A stretch of 6,155 nucleotides of DNA from the NCBI GenBank assembly GCA_948472605.1, contig CAOKUH010000086.1:1-6155 (forward strand). Reading direction: 5' to 3'. This stretch comes from an uncultured Mycoplasmatota bacterium (GTDB lineage: Bacteria; Bacillota_I; Bacilli_A; RF39; UBA660). The notes below the pieces were generated by a model. The model was not told the origin of the DNA. It was given only the letters and a program-made list of their open reading frames with translations, and did no database searches. The translations under genes and the position numbers were made by a program. Positions 1-5,722 of the stretch are shown here, one piece after another. How positions within the stretch are numbered: position 1 is the first letter of the stretch; the number at the start of each line of letters is the position of its first letter.

Positions 1-35
1 TTTATTTATAAATTGCTTAAAAAAAGCGGACATTT

Positions 36-428
36 TCATAAAAAAGTCACATTATCAGAGTGGTAGCGACCACAATGACTGCATTTTACCATTTCTAATG
101 GTATATTATTTAGCTTAGATAACATTATGCCACCAAAGTCTTTGTAAGTTAGTAAAGAATTATCATATTCTAAAACTCCATTAAATTCTTTATTGTTTAA
201 TATTATTTTAGGTATAACATTTTCTAAAATGTTTTCATATCTAATACTTATATCCTTGATTTCATTTTGTTTAATATTTAATCTATTATCATATATTTCT
301 TTATTACTGCAAAGACATTCATCAAGTTTGTTTCCTAGTTTATCATAAGCAAAAGATTTATGAATAGTACAATAATATTTAGTTGTTCCTTGTCTTGATT
401 TTCCAATATATTTTATATTACATTTCAT
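36..428 (-). CDS. zinc-ribbon-like hypothetical protein, probably truncated at its C-terminus
   Basis: Encodes 130 residues of unknown function. Cys and His residues sit in two groups: C3, C20, H23, C38 and C40 near the N-terminus, and a CxxCxxxH cluster (C116, C119, H123) only seven residues before the stop, suggesting metal binding. The CxxC knuckle has no partner pair after it. Proteins of this kind that I recall continue past the SHCGRYHSDN stretch with an HLCxxCG pair, so the last 40 or more residues are probably missing (inference from memory, not a search). The start is secure: ATG at 426-428 is preceded by GGAGGA (complement of 438-443) with a 9-nt gap. The stop is TGA at 36-38. It is the last gene of the minus-strand array, about 57 nt behind the alpha/beta hydrolase. 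There is no signal peptide or membrane segment. It could also be a natural short form. Confidence 0.6.
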   Translation of the reverse strand: MKCNIKYIGKSRQGTTKYYCTIHKSFAYDKLGNKLDECLCSNKEIYDNRLNIKQNEIKDISIRYENILENVIPKIILNNKEFNGVLEYDNSLLTYKDFGGIMLSKLNNIPLEMVKCSHCGRYHSDNVTFL

Positions 429-485
429 AGTTTTATATCCTCCAAAATTATATTATATTTTTTTTGTTATATCATCGATTATTTC

Positions 486-1040
486 CTATAAATACTTTAA
501 TAATTCTTTAAATTCAGTATAATTCGATTCTGAGTTCAAGTGTCCTCCACCAGAGATTATTATCTGATTTTCTGTTATTGTATCTGCAAACTTTTTTTCA
601 ACTTCATACTTAACATAAGGGTCATTATCTGAATAAAAACAGACTATATCAGCACAATAATTTTTAATATCAGATAAATTATGAAAAAACATACTTTCAT
701 TAACAGCATCATAATCAGGATTTATTCCTAAATAATTATTAAAACCACAAACAAATACTAATCGTTTCACTTTTATTTTATTTTCAACTAAAAACTTACA
801 AATAAATATAGGAGCTATGGAATGTGCAAAGATAATTGTATTTTCATTTAAAATTTTTGCCTCTACATAAACCTTTAAAAGATTAGACCAATTATCATAA
901 TTTTGAAAACCTACTCCAGTTGGAAAGTCTGGAGTATAAACTTCTAAATTTTTATTTTCTATTTCTTTTCTTAAATATGGAATCCAATTTGAGAACGGAC
1001 TTCCAAAACTACCATGAAATAATAAATAATTGTTTTTCAC
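486..1040 (-). CDS. RBBP9/YdeN-family alpha/beta hydrolase
   Basis: A 184-residue single-domain serine hydrolase, the usual length for the RBBP9/YdeN family. The opening strand YLLFHGSFGSP carries the HG(S) oxyanion-type motif. The nucleophile elbow is FAHSIAP with Ser74, the acid is Asp140 in SDNDPYV, and the base is His167 in GGGHLNSES, so the triad is complete. The family hydrolyses small esters or peptides in the cytosol; the natural substrate is generally unknown and nothing here narrows it. There is no signal peptide. The start codon is GTG (1038-1040): an in-frame TAA lies immediately upstream and AGAGGAAG (complement of 1048-1055) is well placed as SD. The gene stands 43 nt after a Fic gene stump on the same strand and is probably co-transcribed with it. 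It ends with TAG. Confidence 0.88.
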   Translation of the reverse strand: MKNNYLLFHGSFGSPFSNWIPYLRKEIENKNLEVYTPDFPTGVGFQNYDNWSNLLKVYVEAKILNENTIIFAHSIAPIFICKFLVENKIKVKRLVFVCGFNNYLGINPDYDAVNESMFFHNLSDIKNYCADIVCFYSDNDPYVKYEVEKKFADTITENQIIISGGGHLNSESNYTEFKELLKYL

Positions 1041-1083
1041 TTAAAATCTTCCTCTCTTTCATAATTGATTATAACTATCTTTA

Positions 1084-1218
1084 TTATTTAAATCTATTCA
1101 TCAATATAATGTTCATACATATTCCTTTTAAATTAGCACGTTTCCATATATAATCAACTATATTTCTTTTAGCAATAAAAACATTTTGTTCTCTTGTTAA
1201 ATTAAATTTATTTTTCAT
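1084..1218 (-). pseudogene. N-terminal stump of a Fic-family protein
   Basis: A 44-codon frame whose first 33 residues (FNLTREQNVFIAKRNIVDYI, then WKRANLKGI) match the N-terminal helix that precedes the Fic domain in many Bacillota Fic proteins. Those proteins normally run to about 250-350 residues and carry the HPFxxGNGR AMPylation motif, which is absent from this window. After GI the sequence turns into an unrelated tail (CMNIILMNRFK) and a TAA, so the rest of the gene has been deleted. The 5' end is intact: ATG at 1216-1218 with AAAGGA about 8 nt upstream. The ANLKG stretch lies where Fic proteins often carry the auto-inhibitory (S/T)xxxE(G/N) motif; here Ser and Glu are replaced by Arg and Lys, consistent with decay. 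A tiny peptide may still be made, but no enzymatic function is expected. Confidence 0.65.
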
Positions 1219-1258
1219 AATAATTTTCCTTTCTAATAGCTGGATGACAGCAAATTTT

Positions 1259-1288
1259 AAAAAGAGGGGAGAGTACTCTTATTTTTTT
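1259..1288 (-). terminator. weak, possibly bidirectional terminator after the tandem kinase gene
   Basis: A five-base-pair stem (AAGAG at 1262-1266, CTCTT at 1276-1280) encloses a 9-nt loop. It is flanked by a T-run on both strands: T5 on the minus strand just after the stem, and ATTTTTTT on the plus strand. It lies about 20 nt past the stop of the tandem kinase gene, where a minus-strand terminator would be expected. The stem is short, so partial read-through into the Fic stump and hydrolase is likely. Confidence 0.35.
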
Positions 1289-1304
1289 GCGTCATTACTA
1301 TTGC

Positions 1305-3179
1305 TTATTTTAATAATTCTTTTATTTTTTCTCTTGCTTCTTTTAATTGATAATCTTCTCTATGTTTTCTATATTCGTTCAACAAATCTATAATTTCATA
1401 TACTTTTAATCTTTCTAATAAATATGGTATATTTCTTAATTCTTCATAATTATCAATAAACATATCCATTAAATTTTGATAATCAGATTCAATCGTTAAC
1501 ATATCTGTTTTCTCATTTGCCCATAACCAAGGTGTTTCCTTATATCTTGATAAAATTCTAAAATCATAATCTATTGCACCAATCATGCTTCTTTCAAAAT
1601 CTATAAGTGTTAGTTTACCATTATTATAAATAAAATTATCAAAATGTAAATCTCTATGAACTAAACCTAATTTATTTTCTTCAAAATACATATTACATTT
1701 ATCTAACAAATTTCTAAATATTTCTTCATTTAAATTTGATTCCTTTAATATGCTAGATATTTTATCTTTAATATATTTTTTAAAATCAAAGTAATCAACT
1801 TTTACGTTATGTAACGATTTCATTATTTCAACAATACTTTTAACTATCTTGATTCTTTCAATCTGTGATAATTTATACCACACTTCATATAAAGTTTGAC
1901 CTTCAATTCTTTCTAATACTTCATAATAGTAAGGAACAACTTTTTTGGTGATATCGGAAAAATACATTTTTGGGATATATGAATTATCCTTATTTTTCTT
2001 ATAAAATTCTATTTCGTTTTTAAAATTACTCTCATTACTTAAATTTGTACATATTCTAACTATATAATTATCTATTCCATAAATAGTATTTGTAAAACCA
2101 GCTGTAATAAATGAATTATTTTTGCCACTCAAAAAGTTATTTTTCTCAATAATCTTTTCTATAATATCATCATAATCATGATTTGCTTTTTTAGTTAAAT
2201 TGCATATAATCTCATACATCTTGCCAATTAACTCAACATATCGATTTATTTCATCAATAGTTTTTGAAACTTCATGCTCAGCTAATTTTCTTTCTTCTAG
2301 GTCATCAGAACATATGCCTAAACTTCTTTCTAAATTGTATTTAAGCCATCCAAACCTGCCAACTAAATTACCACAAATGGTACTATATCTTTGATGTTCG
2401 ATAGGTTTGGTTTTGATATACTCGGCAATTACAGCAGAAAATTTTTCTTCATTAAAATTATCACTTAAAAATCCTGACCAACACAAAGCATCTTCTAATA
2501 ATTCTCTATATGGATTAGATAAACCTGCTGACTCCCAATCTATTATTATAGGATTTACACCATCCCACATAACATTTTTAGGATCCATGTCGTTATGACA
2601 TATACTTGCTTCAATATTGGATTTATTGAATCTTTCGTTTGCTCTTTTTAATAAAGAATTATACTTTTTATAATTTCTTAAGTATTCTTCCTTATAACTC
2701 ATATCATCAAAATTAGGATTGGTTATATAAGATTCCCAATCATACAATCTTTTATAATTTACTCTTTTATTTTCTAATTCTAAATCCTGATAATCTAAAG
2801 AATGTATTTGAGACAAAATTTTACCAATTTTCTTACAATGTTCGATTGTTATTTCTTCATCTGTTAAGGTTTTTCCATTAACAAAATCAAATACCATATA
2901 ATACATATCATCATACTTAGTTAAATAATTGTCATTTATAAGTAAAGCACTTGAAACAATAATCCCATTATTCTTTGCCAGATTTGAAATTTTTTCTGAT
3001 ATTACAAAATTATCATACGCATTACCTCTAGACATTACTTCAGGATTCAATATCTTAATTGCATATGTTCCTTTATCAGTTTCAACTTTAAACATTTTGT
3101 GCATCAGTCCACCCGATAATTTTGATATGCCTGTAACATTTCCTAGATTATTATCTATACAAAATTTTTTCAAATTCAT
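1305..3179 (-). CDS. tandem APH/choline-kinase-like phosphotransferase (two fused kinase domains)
   Basis: A 624-residue cytosolic protein with two complete kinase domains of the aminoglycoside-phosphotransferase/choline-kinase fold. Domain 1 (about 1-320) has the nucleotide-binding lysine K42 (YAIKIL), the catalytic loop HNDMDPKN (H195, D197, N202) and the metal-binding D214 in IDWE. Domain 2 (about 335-624) has GFTNTIYGIDNYIVRI, with R375 in the usual lysine position as in LicA/choline-kinase relatives, then HRDLHFDN (H508, D510, N515) and IDFE (D527). Both active sites look functional. Members of this superfamily are normally about 260-330 residues with one domain, so this looks like two adjacent genes joined in frame. 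The linker (about 321-340, MYEIICNLTKKANHDYDD) shows no obvious internal SD for a separate second product. Substrates are unknown: a small alcohol, amino sugar or antibiotic is possible, and drug resistance should not be assumed. Start ATG at 3177-3179 is fixed by AAAGGAGGT (complement of 3187-3195, 7-nt gap). Confidence 0.9.
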   Translation of the reverse strand: MNLKKFCIDNNLGNVTGISKLSGGLMHKMFKVETDKGTYAIKILNPEVMSRGNAYDNFVISEKISNLAKNNGIIVSSALLINDNYLTKYDDMYYMVFDFVNGKTLTDEEITIEHCKKIGKILSQIHSLDYQDLELENKRVNYKRLYDWESYITNPNFDDMSYKEEYLRNYKKYNSLLKRANERFNKSNIEASICHNDMDPKNVMWDGVNPIIIDWESAGLSNPYRELLEDALCWSGFLSDNFNEEKFSAVIAEYIKTKPIEHQRYSTICGNLVGRFGWLKYNLERSLGICSDDLEERKLAEHEVSKTIDEINRYVELIGKMYEIICNLTKKANHDYDDIIEKIIEKNNFLSGKNNSFITAGFTNTIYGIDNYIVRICTNLSNESNFKNEIEFYKKNKDNSYIPKMYFSDITKKVVPYYYEVLERIEGQTLYEVWYKLSQIERIKIVKSIVEIMKSLHNVKVDYFDFKKYIKDKISSILKESNLNEEIFRNLLDKCNMYFEENKLGLVHRDLHFDNFIYNNGKLTLIDFERSMIGAIDYDFRILSRYKETPWLWANEKTDMLTIESDYQNLMDMFIDNYEELRNIPYLLERLKVYEIIDLLNEYRKHREDYQLKEAREKIKELLK

Positions 3180-3243
3180 GTACTTTACCTCCTTTATTTA
3201 ATAAAACTTCTATAATAATTATTTTTTTATCTCCTAATAAATC

Positions 3244-3369
3244 TTACCTATAAAAAGTATTATTTCCTGTATCTTGTAATTTTTTAACTAAAAACTTTTC
3301 TATTAAATTAGATAGTCCATGGATTGTTATTATATCATCCATATCTAACATAATTGTTTTTTTACTCAT
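3244..3369 (-). pseudogene. N-terminal stump of a HAD-superfamily phosphatase (5'-nucleotidase-like)
   Basis: A 41-codon frame beginning MSKKTIMLDMDDIITIHGLS. This is HAD motif I (DxDxx; D9 and D11) at the start of a beta strand, as in small 5'-nucleotidase-like HAD proteins of about 150-200 residues. It stops at TAA (3244-3246) directly after TFYR. The next codons in the same frame read DLLGDKK, which resembles the continuation expected in this family, so the stop may be a CAA-to-TAA nonsense change followed by loss of the remainder (inference). Motifs II to IV are absent. The ATG (3367-3369) overlaps the end of the MazG gene in GATGAGTAA, an 8-nt overlap typical of translational coupling, so the ancestral gene was an operon partner of MazG. 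The SD and start of the tandem kinase lie just beyond. Confidence 0.6.
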
Positions 3370-3670
3370 CAAAAATACTTTTTCTACCATATTTTTCAGA
3401 ATTTAATTTTTCTTTTAAAATAGCACATTGTGTTAAATCAATTTCGTACATATTGGCAAGACAAATTACATAATAGAGAACATCATATAGTTCTTCTTCA
3501 ATCGTATCTTTTATCGTTTCGCTATTAGCTAATCGTTTATCTTTTCTAATTACTTTTGCAAGTTCGCCAACTTCTTCTGCTAATTTATAAAAATATTTGT
3601 CAGTTGCGTTATTCTTATGATCTATTTTTGTAATAGCTCTTTGAAACTCTTTTAAAGTCATTTCTTTCAC
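3362..3670 (-). CDS. MazG-like nucleotide pyrophosphohydrolase
   Basis: A 102-residue all-alpha protein with the single MazG-type domain. The metal-binding signature is visible as EEVGE (E32, E33, E36) in the first helix and EEELYD (E60, D63) in the second, the EExxE...ExxD pattern that binds Mg2+ and hydrolyses (d)NTPs to NMP and pyrophosphate. Length matches the short single-domain MazG-like/dCTPase-like branch rather than the tandem E. coli MazG. A GTG start (3668-3670) is preferred over the internal ATG at 3659-3661 because AGGAGGT (complement of 3678-3684) is 7 nt from GTG but 16 nt from ATG. The SD overlaps the end of the deaminase gene and the gap between the genes is 12 nt, so they form an operon. 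With the deaminase and the HAD stump it suggests nucleotide-pool cleansing or salvage. The exact nucleotide is not predictable. Confidence 0.88.
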   Translation of the reverse strand: MKEMTLKEFQRAITKIDHKNNATDKYFYKLAEEVGELAKVIRKDKRLANSETIKDTIEEELYDVLYYVICLANMYEIDLTQCAILKEKLNSEKYGRKSIFDE

Positions 3671-3677
3671 AAATCGT

Positions 3678-3684
3678 ACCTCCT
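3678..3684 (-). promoter_or_regulatory. ribosome binding site fixing the GTG start of the MazG-like gene
   Basis: AGGAGGT on the minus strand lies 7 nt before GTG (3668-3670) and overlaps the TAG stop of the deaminase gene (3683-3685). This placement favours GTG over the ATG three codons later and suggests coupled translation of the two genes. Confidence 0.75.
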
Positions 3685-4120
3685 AATCATGCTCTTTCAA
3701 AACTTGTATTGCTTCTTTTTTATGTAATTCTTTTACTATCTCTATTTTATTTTTAGAGTATTTTGCTAATTCATCTATATTAGTAATCATTTCTGGACAG
3801 TAATTATCATTACTATCTTGTAGTGTAGCAGCGTATACTAATTTATTAAATTCTTCATATAGTATTGCTCTCATACACATCATACAAGGTTCACAAGATA
3901 CATACATTGCGGCTCCTTTTAAATCTCCATAGAGATTTTTATTTTTAGAAGCACTTTCTATTGTTTCTAATTCAGCATGAGAATACATACTTGTTTCCAT
4001 TAAAGTTTTATCATCACTTCTACCAATAATTTTTTCGTTTTTAACTACAATAGCACCATAAGGATATTTTGCATTCTTACTAATCTCTATTGCTATATCA
4101 ATATATTGTTCATCTGTCAT
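3683..4120 (-). CDS. zinc-dependent nucleoside/deoxycytidylate-type deaminase
   Basis: A 145-residue cytidine-deaminase-fold enzyme. The zinc site is complete: H48-A49-E50 (SHAELETI), with Glu50 as proton shuttle, and PCMMC with C79 and C82. The N-terminal YPYGAIVVKNEKIIG matches the beta hairpin seen in CMP/dCMP, guanine and TadA-like deaminases. It hydrolytically deaminates a base, nucleoside or nucleotide in the cytosol. TadA is less likely because an accessory operon with MazG points to free-nucleotide chemistry, but substrate specificity cannot be read from these motifs. ATG at 4118-4120 is used; an in-frame TGA lies three codons upstream. The SD is poor (GTGAGTGA region, complement of about 4127-4135), unlike its neighbours, suggesting weaker initiation. 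It is the first intact gene of the minus-strand array, right after a YhcG gene remnant, and no clear promoter of its own is visible. Confidence 0.87.
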   Translation of the reverse strand: MTDEQYIDIAIEISKNAKYPYGAIVVKNEKIIGRSDDKTLMETSMYSHAELETIESASKNKNLYGDLKGAAMYVSCEPCMMCMRAILYEEFNKLVYAATLQDSNDNYCPEMITNIDELAKYSKNKIEIVKELHKKEAIQVLKEHD

Positions 4121-4156
4121 TATAAATCACTCACTTTTTTTACTTGTTTATGCACT

Positions 4157-4463
4157 TTAAATAATTTCGTTATATTCGTTATAAAAAGTTTTCATATATT
4201 TTAAATTCCGAACCGAAAATCCCCTTAAATTGGGAAAGGACATTTTTAAATCCATTGCAAAATTATCGATAAACTTATTTTCCCAACTACTATTTTCGTC
4301 GAGCATTTTACCAATATTATAATAAAGGCTAACTAACTTTTTTATCATCATCTGTCATAATTTCTAATTGAGTTCTAGTAATTGTATTTTTTATATTACT
4401 TGTAATCTCTTGAAATGATTTAGCAAACCTCTTTATTTGAGTATTATAACATTTTAAAAACAT
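4157..4463 (-). pseudogene. frameshifted, truncated YhcG/DUF1016 nuclease remnant
   Basis: Two overlapping minus-strand frames together give the N-terminal DUF1016 region of a YhcG-family protein (normally about 330-380 residues with a C-terminal PD-(D/E)XK nuclease). The first frame (4329-4463) reads SFQEITSNIKNTITRTQLEI and on to MTDDDKKVS-stop. The second (4157-4351) reads KKLVSLYYNIGKMLDENSSW, then an aspartate/asparagine-rich helix and FPNLRGFSVRNLKYMKTFY before stopping at NEII. Removing one A from the run of six at about 4338-4343 joins the frames into one continuous family match, so this is a one-base frameshift. The central and nuclease parts are missing entirely. The ATG at 4461-4463 has no SD, so the natural 5' end may also be lost. 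YhcG proteins are linked to DNA cleavage and to restriction and toxin-like loci. No function is expected from this remnant. Confidence 0.72.
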
Positions 4464-4567
4464 TATTTATACTATTTTAGGTAGCATTTTTGTTAAATTT
4501 TTTTGGTTAAAAATTGTGATTTTTGATTTAATTTATTTATTTTAAAGGGTATAAGTAAAATTTTAAC

Positions 4568-4589
4568 TTTACTACTAATTTACTACTAA
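4568..4589 (+). repeat. tandem 11-bp direct repeat TTTACTACTAA x2
   Basis: Two perfect head-to-tail copies of TTTACTACTAA (4568-4578 and 4579-4589) lie in the intergenic space between the divergent YhcG remnant and the Ppx/GppA gene. A degenerate pair with the same phasing occurs at 5767-5788 (18 of 22 positions agree), so the repeats bracket the Ppx/GppA gene and its structured downstream element. Such short tandem units could be protein-binding sites or a recombinase site; no integrase gene is in the window. Confidence 0.6.
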
Positions 4590-4648
4590 ATAAATATATT
4601 TTAATATTTAGGAATTCAAAGATAATCTAATAAATATTAAAAAATATG

Positions 4649-4657
4649 TGTTATAAT
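4649..4657 (+). promoter_or_regulatory. extended -10 promoter of the Ppx/GppA gene
   Basis: TGTTATAAT gives a consensus -10 hexamer (TATAAT, 4652-4657) with the TGn extension. No good -35 is seen 16-18 bp upstream, which an extended -10 can tolerate. Transcription would begin at about 4664, leaving a leader of roughly 17 nt that just includes the SD. This also rules out a start at the upstream ATG 4663. Confidence 0.6.
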
Positions 4658-4667
4658 AATTAATGTT

Positions 4668-4672
4668 AGGAG
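4668..4672 (+). promoter_or_regulatory. ribosome binding site deciding the Ppx/GppA start
   Basis: AGGAG lies 8 nt before ATG 4681. It sits inside the six-codon extension that would begin at ATG 4663, so the 4663 start would swallow the SD. The 4681 start is therefore preferred. Confidence 0.75.
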
Positions 4673-4680
4673 TGAACAAT

Positions 4681-5577
4681 ATGAATGAAAAATATGGAAT
4701 TATAGAAATCGGTAGTAATAATACAAAAACTAATATTTATGAAAATAGCAAAGTTATATATGATAAAACAACTACTATTGAATTTAAGAAAAATTATAAA
4801 AGTAATGATTCCATAATTGATGAAGATTTAGAAAAGTTATATAAAGAAATAAGTAAGGCTTTAGAATATACAGAAAATATTCATATATATGGCTGTAGTA
4901 TATTTAGAAATATAAGTGATACGGAATTAGAACAAATTCAAGATACTTTAAAAGATAAATTTAGTTTAACAATAGAAGTAGTATCGCAAGAGGATGAAGC
5001 AAATCTTACAGCAATGGGATGCTATCAAGGTATTAATTATGATGGACCATTATGTATCTTCATTGGTGGGGGAGGTTCCATTGAATTAATATTTGTTAAA
5101 AATAAAGAAATATTTGGACATAAATTTTATAACTTTGGGGTTGTAGATATAACAAGTAAATATCCAGAACTAAAAGAAGATATTCCAAAAGTTACTTTTG
5201 ATGAGGTTACAGAATATGTTGATTCTCTAATAGGAGATTTAGAATATAAGGCTACTGCTATAGTTCTTTCTGGGGGAGACCATTTATATTGGTTTAATAA
5301 TGGTTTATATAAAATGGATGACAATACTTTATATACAAGTGATAGGCAAAAATATATGATTAAAACAGAAAAAATAGATATATATGACCATGATATGATG
5401 ACTAGCTCCTTAGATAACATAAGAGATAGAAGCGACAATCCAACTTGGTTTGATGGCTCAAGAGCAATGAGAATAATTGCAAATTTAATTACTCACAAAA
5501 TTGGAGCAGATATAGTCATTCCTACAAATATTAATATGGAAGATGGTCTAAAGCTTAAAATTGAATGTATAAAATAA
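4681..5577 (+). CDS. Ppx/GppA-family phosphatase-like protein (short, divergent form)
   Basis: A 298-residue protein with the sugar-kinase/Hsp70/actin fold of exopolyphosphatase and pppGpp phosphohydrolase. Motifs in order: phosphate-1 loop IEIGSNNTKTNIY (8-20); YGCSIFRN (70-77), matching the ATSALR position; VSQEDEANL (101-109), matching the catalytic-Glu segment; phosphate-2 loop FIGGGGSIEL (127-136); FGVVDI (152-157), matching LGAVRLT; and VLSGGDHLYWF (195-205), an adenosine-type motif. The normal VxDIGGGSTE has Asp two residues before GGGS; here that place is Ile, so classical polyphosphatase chemistry is uncertain, although related short bacterial proteins seem to share MIGGGGSTE. It lacks the C-terminal HD-like domain of long Ppx/GppA. 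It has its own extended -10 promoter and SD, is transcribed opposite to the accessory array, and is followed directly by a structured element and terminator. It could be polyphosphate- or (p)ppGpp-related or a diverged ATP-binding protein. Confidence 0.82.
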   Translation: MNEKYGIIEIGSNNTKTNIYENSKVIYDKTTTIEFKKNYKSNDSIIDEDLEKLYKEISKALEYTENIHIYGCSIFRNISDTELEQIQDTLKDKFSLTIEVVSQEDEANLTAMGCYQGINYDGPLCIFIGGGGSIELIFVKNKEIFGHKFYNFGVVDITSKYPELKEDIPKVTFDEVTEYVDSLIGDLEYKATAIVLSGGDHLYWFNNGLYKMDDNTLYTSDRQKYMIKTEKIDIYDHDMMTSSLDNIRDRSDNPTWFDGSRAMRIIANLITHKIGADIVIPTNINMEDGLKLKIECIK

Positions 5578-5582
5578 GAATT

Positions 5583-5722
5583 ACTAAAGATTGGCTACAT
5601 GCTTCATGTTACATAATAAGGGTAATACTATCCCTTATTATGGTGAAGACTTTAGTGGCTACGCCACTGTTCTCATCTATAAGACGATACTTCGATACTA
5701 TGACATTACATAGTATTTTTTT
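5583..5722 (+). ncRNA. candidate structured RNA or 3' UTR with nested stems and terminator
   Basis: Nested complementary arms lie directly after the Ppx/GppA stop. The outer arm ACTAAAG (5583-5589) pairs with CTTTAGT (5650-5656). The middle arm CTTCA (5602-5606) pairs with TGAAG (5644-5648). The inner 11-bp arm CATAATAAGGG (5612-5622) pairs perfectly with CCCTTATTATG (5632-5642) around a 9-nt loop. Next come a 6-bp hairpin AGTGGC/GCCACT (5654-5659/5663-5668, loop TAC) that competes with the last bases of the outer stem, a direct repeat CGATAC (5685-5690, 5693-5698), and an intrinsic terminator. The block is visibly less AT-rich than its surroundings. A weak -10-like TATAAA at 5568-5573 could start transcription near 5580, so it may be an independent small RNA rather than a 3' UTR. 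A palindromic DNA element such as a MITE is the other option. I do not recognise a known RNA family. Confidence 0.5.
5695..5722 (+). terminator. strong intrinsic terminator
   Basis: The perfect 8-bp stem ATACTATG (5695-5702) / CATAGTAT (5709-5716) has a 6-nt loop (ACATTA) and is followed by an uninterrupted T7 (5716-5722). It ends the Ppx/GppA transcript and the structured element on the plus strand. Confidence 0.85.

Noticed and set aside
1..38. Reading the TGA at 36-38 as Trp to extend the zinc-ribbon protein
   Set aside because: Read-through gives only WKCPLFLSNL then TAA, which does not restore a zinc-ribbon pattern, and Trp elsewhere in the window is TGG.
447..457. Overlapping TATAAT hexamers upstream of the zinc-ribbon gene (minus strand)
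   Set aside because: Transcription would start almost on the SD and there is no matching -35. TATAAT-like strings are common here.
920..1153. Plus-strand frame opposite the hydrolase and Fic stump
   Set aside because: Antisense shadow; a Phe/Ile-rich translation from AT-rich DNA with no SD. The minus strand explains the region.
2217..2219. Internal ATG (Met321) as a separate start for the second kinase domain
   Set aside because: The preceding sequence has no SD-like purine run with correct spacing, and the frame is continuous from domain 1.
4110..4358. 11-nt direct repeat TCATCTGTCAT at 4110-4120 and 4348-4358
   Set aside because: A few perfect 11-mers are expected by chance in AT-rich DNA of this length, and it does not extend on either side.
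4663..4680. Earlier ATG at 4663 as the Ppx/GppA start
   Set aside because: It has no SD of its own, lies at about the predicted transcription start, and would make the AGGAG at 4668-4672 part of the coding sequence. ATG 4681 fits better.
5127..5438. Minus-strand 103-codon frame inside the Ppx/GppA gene
   Set aside because: Antisense to a gene with clear family motifs; low-complexity Ser/Leu/Ile translation.
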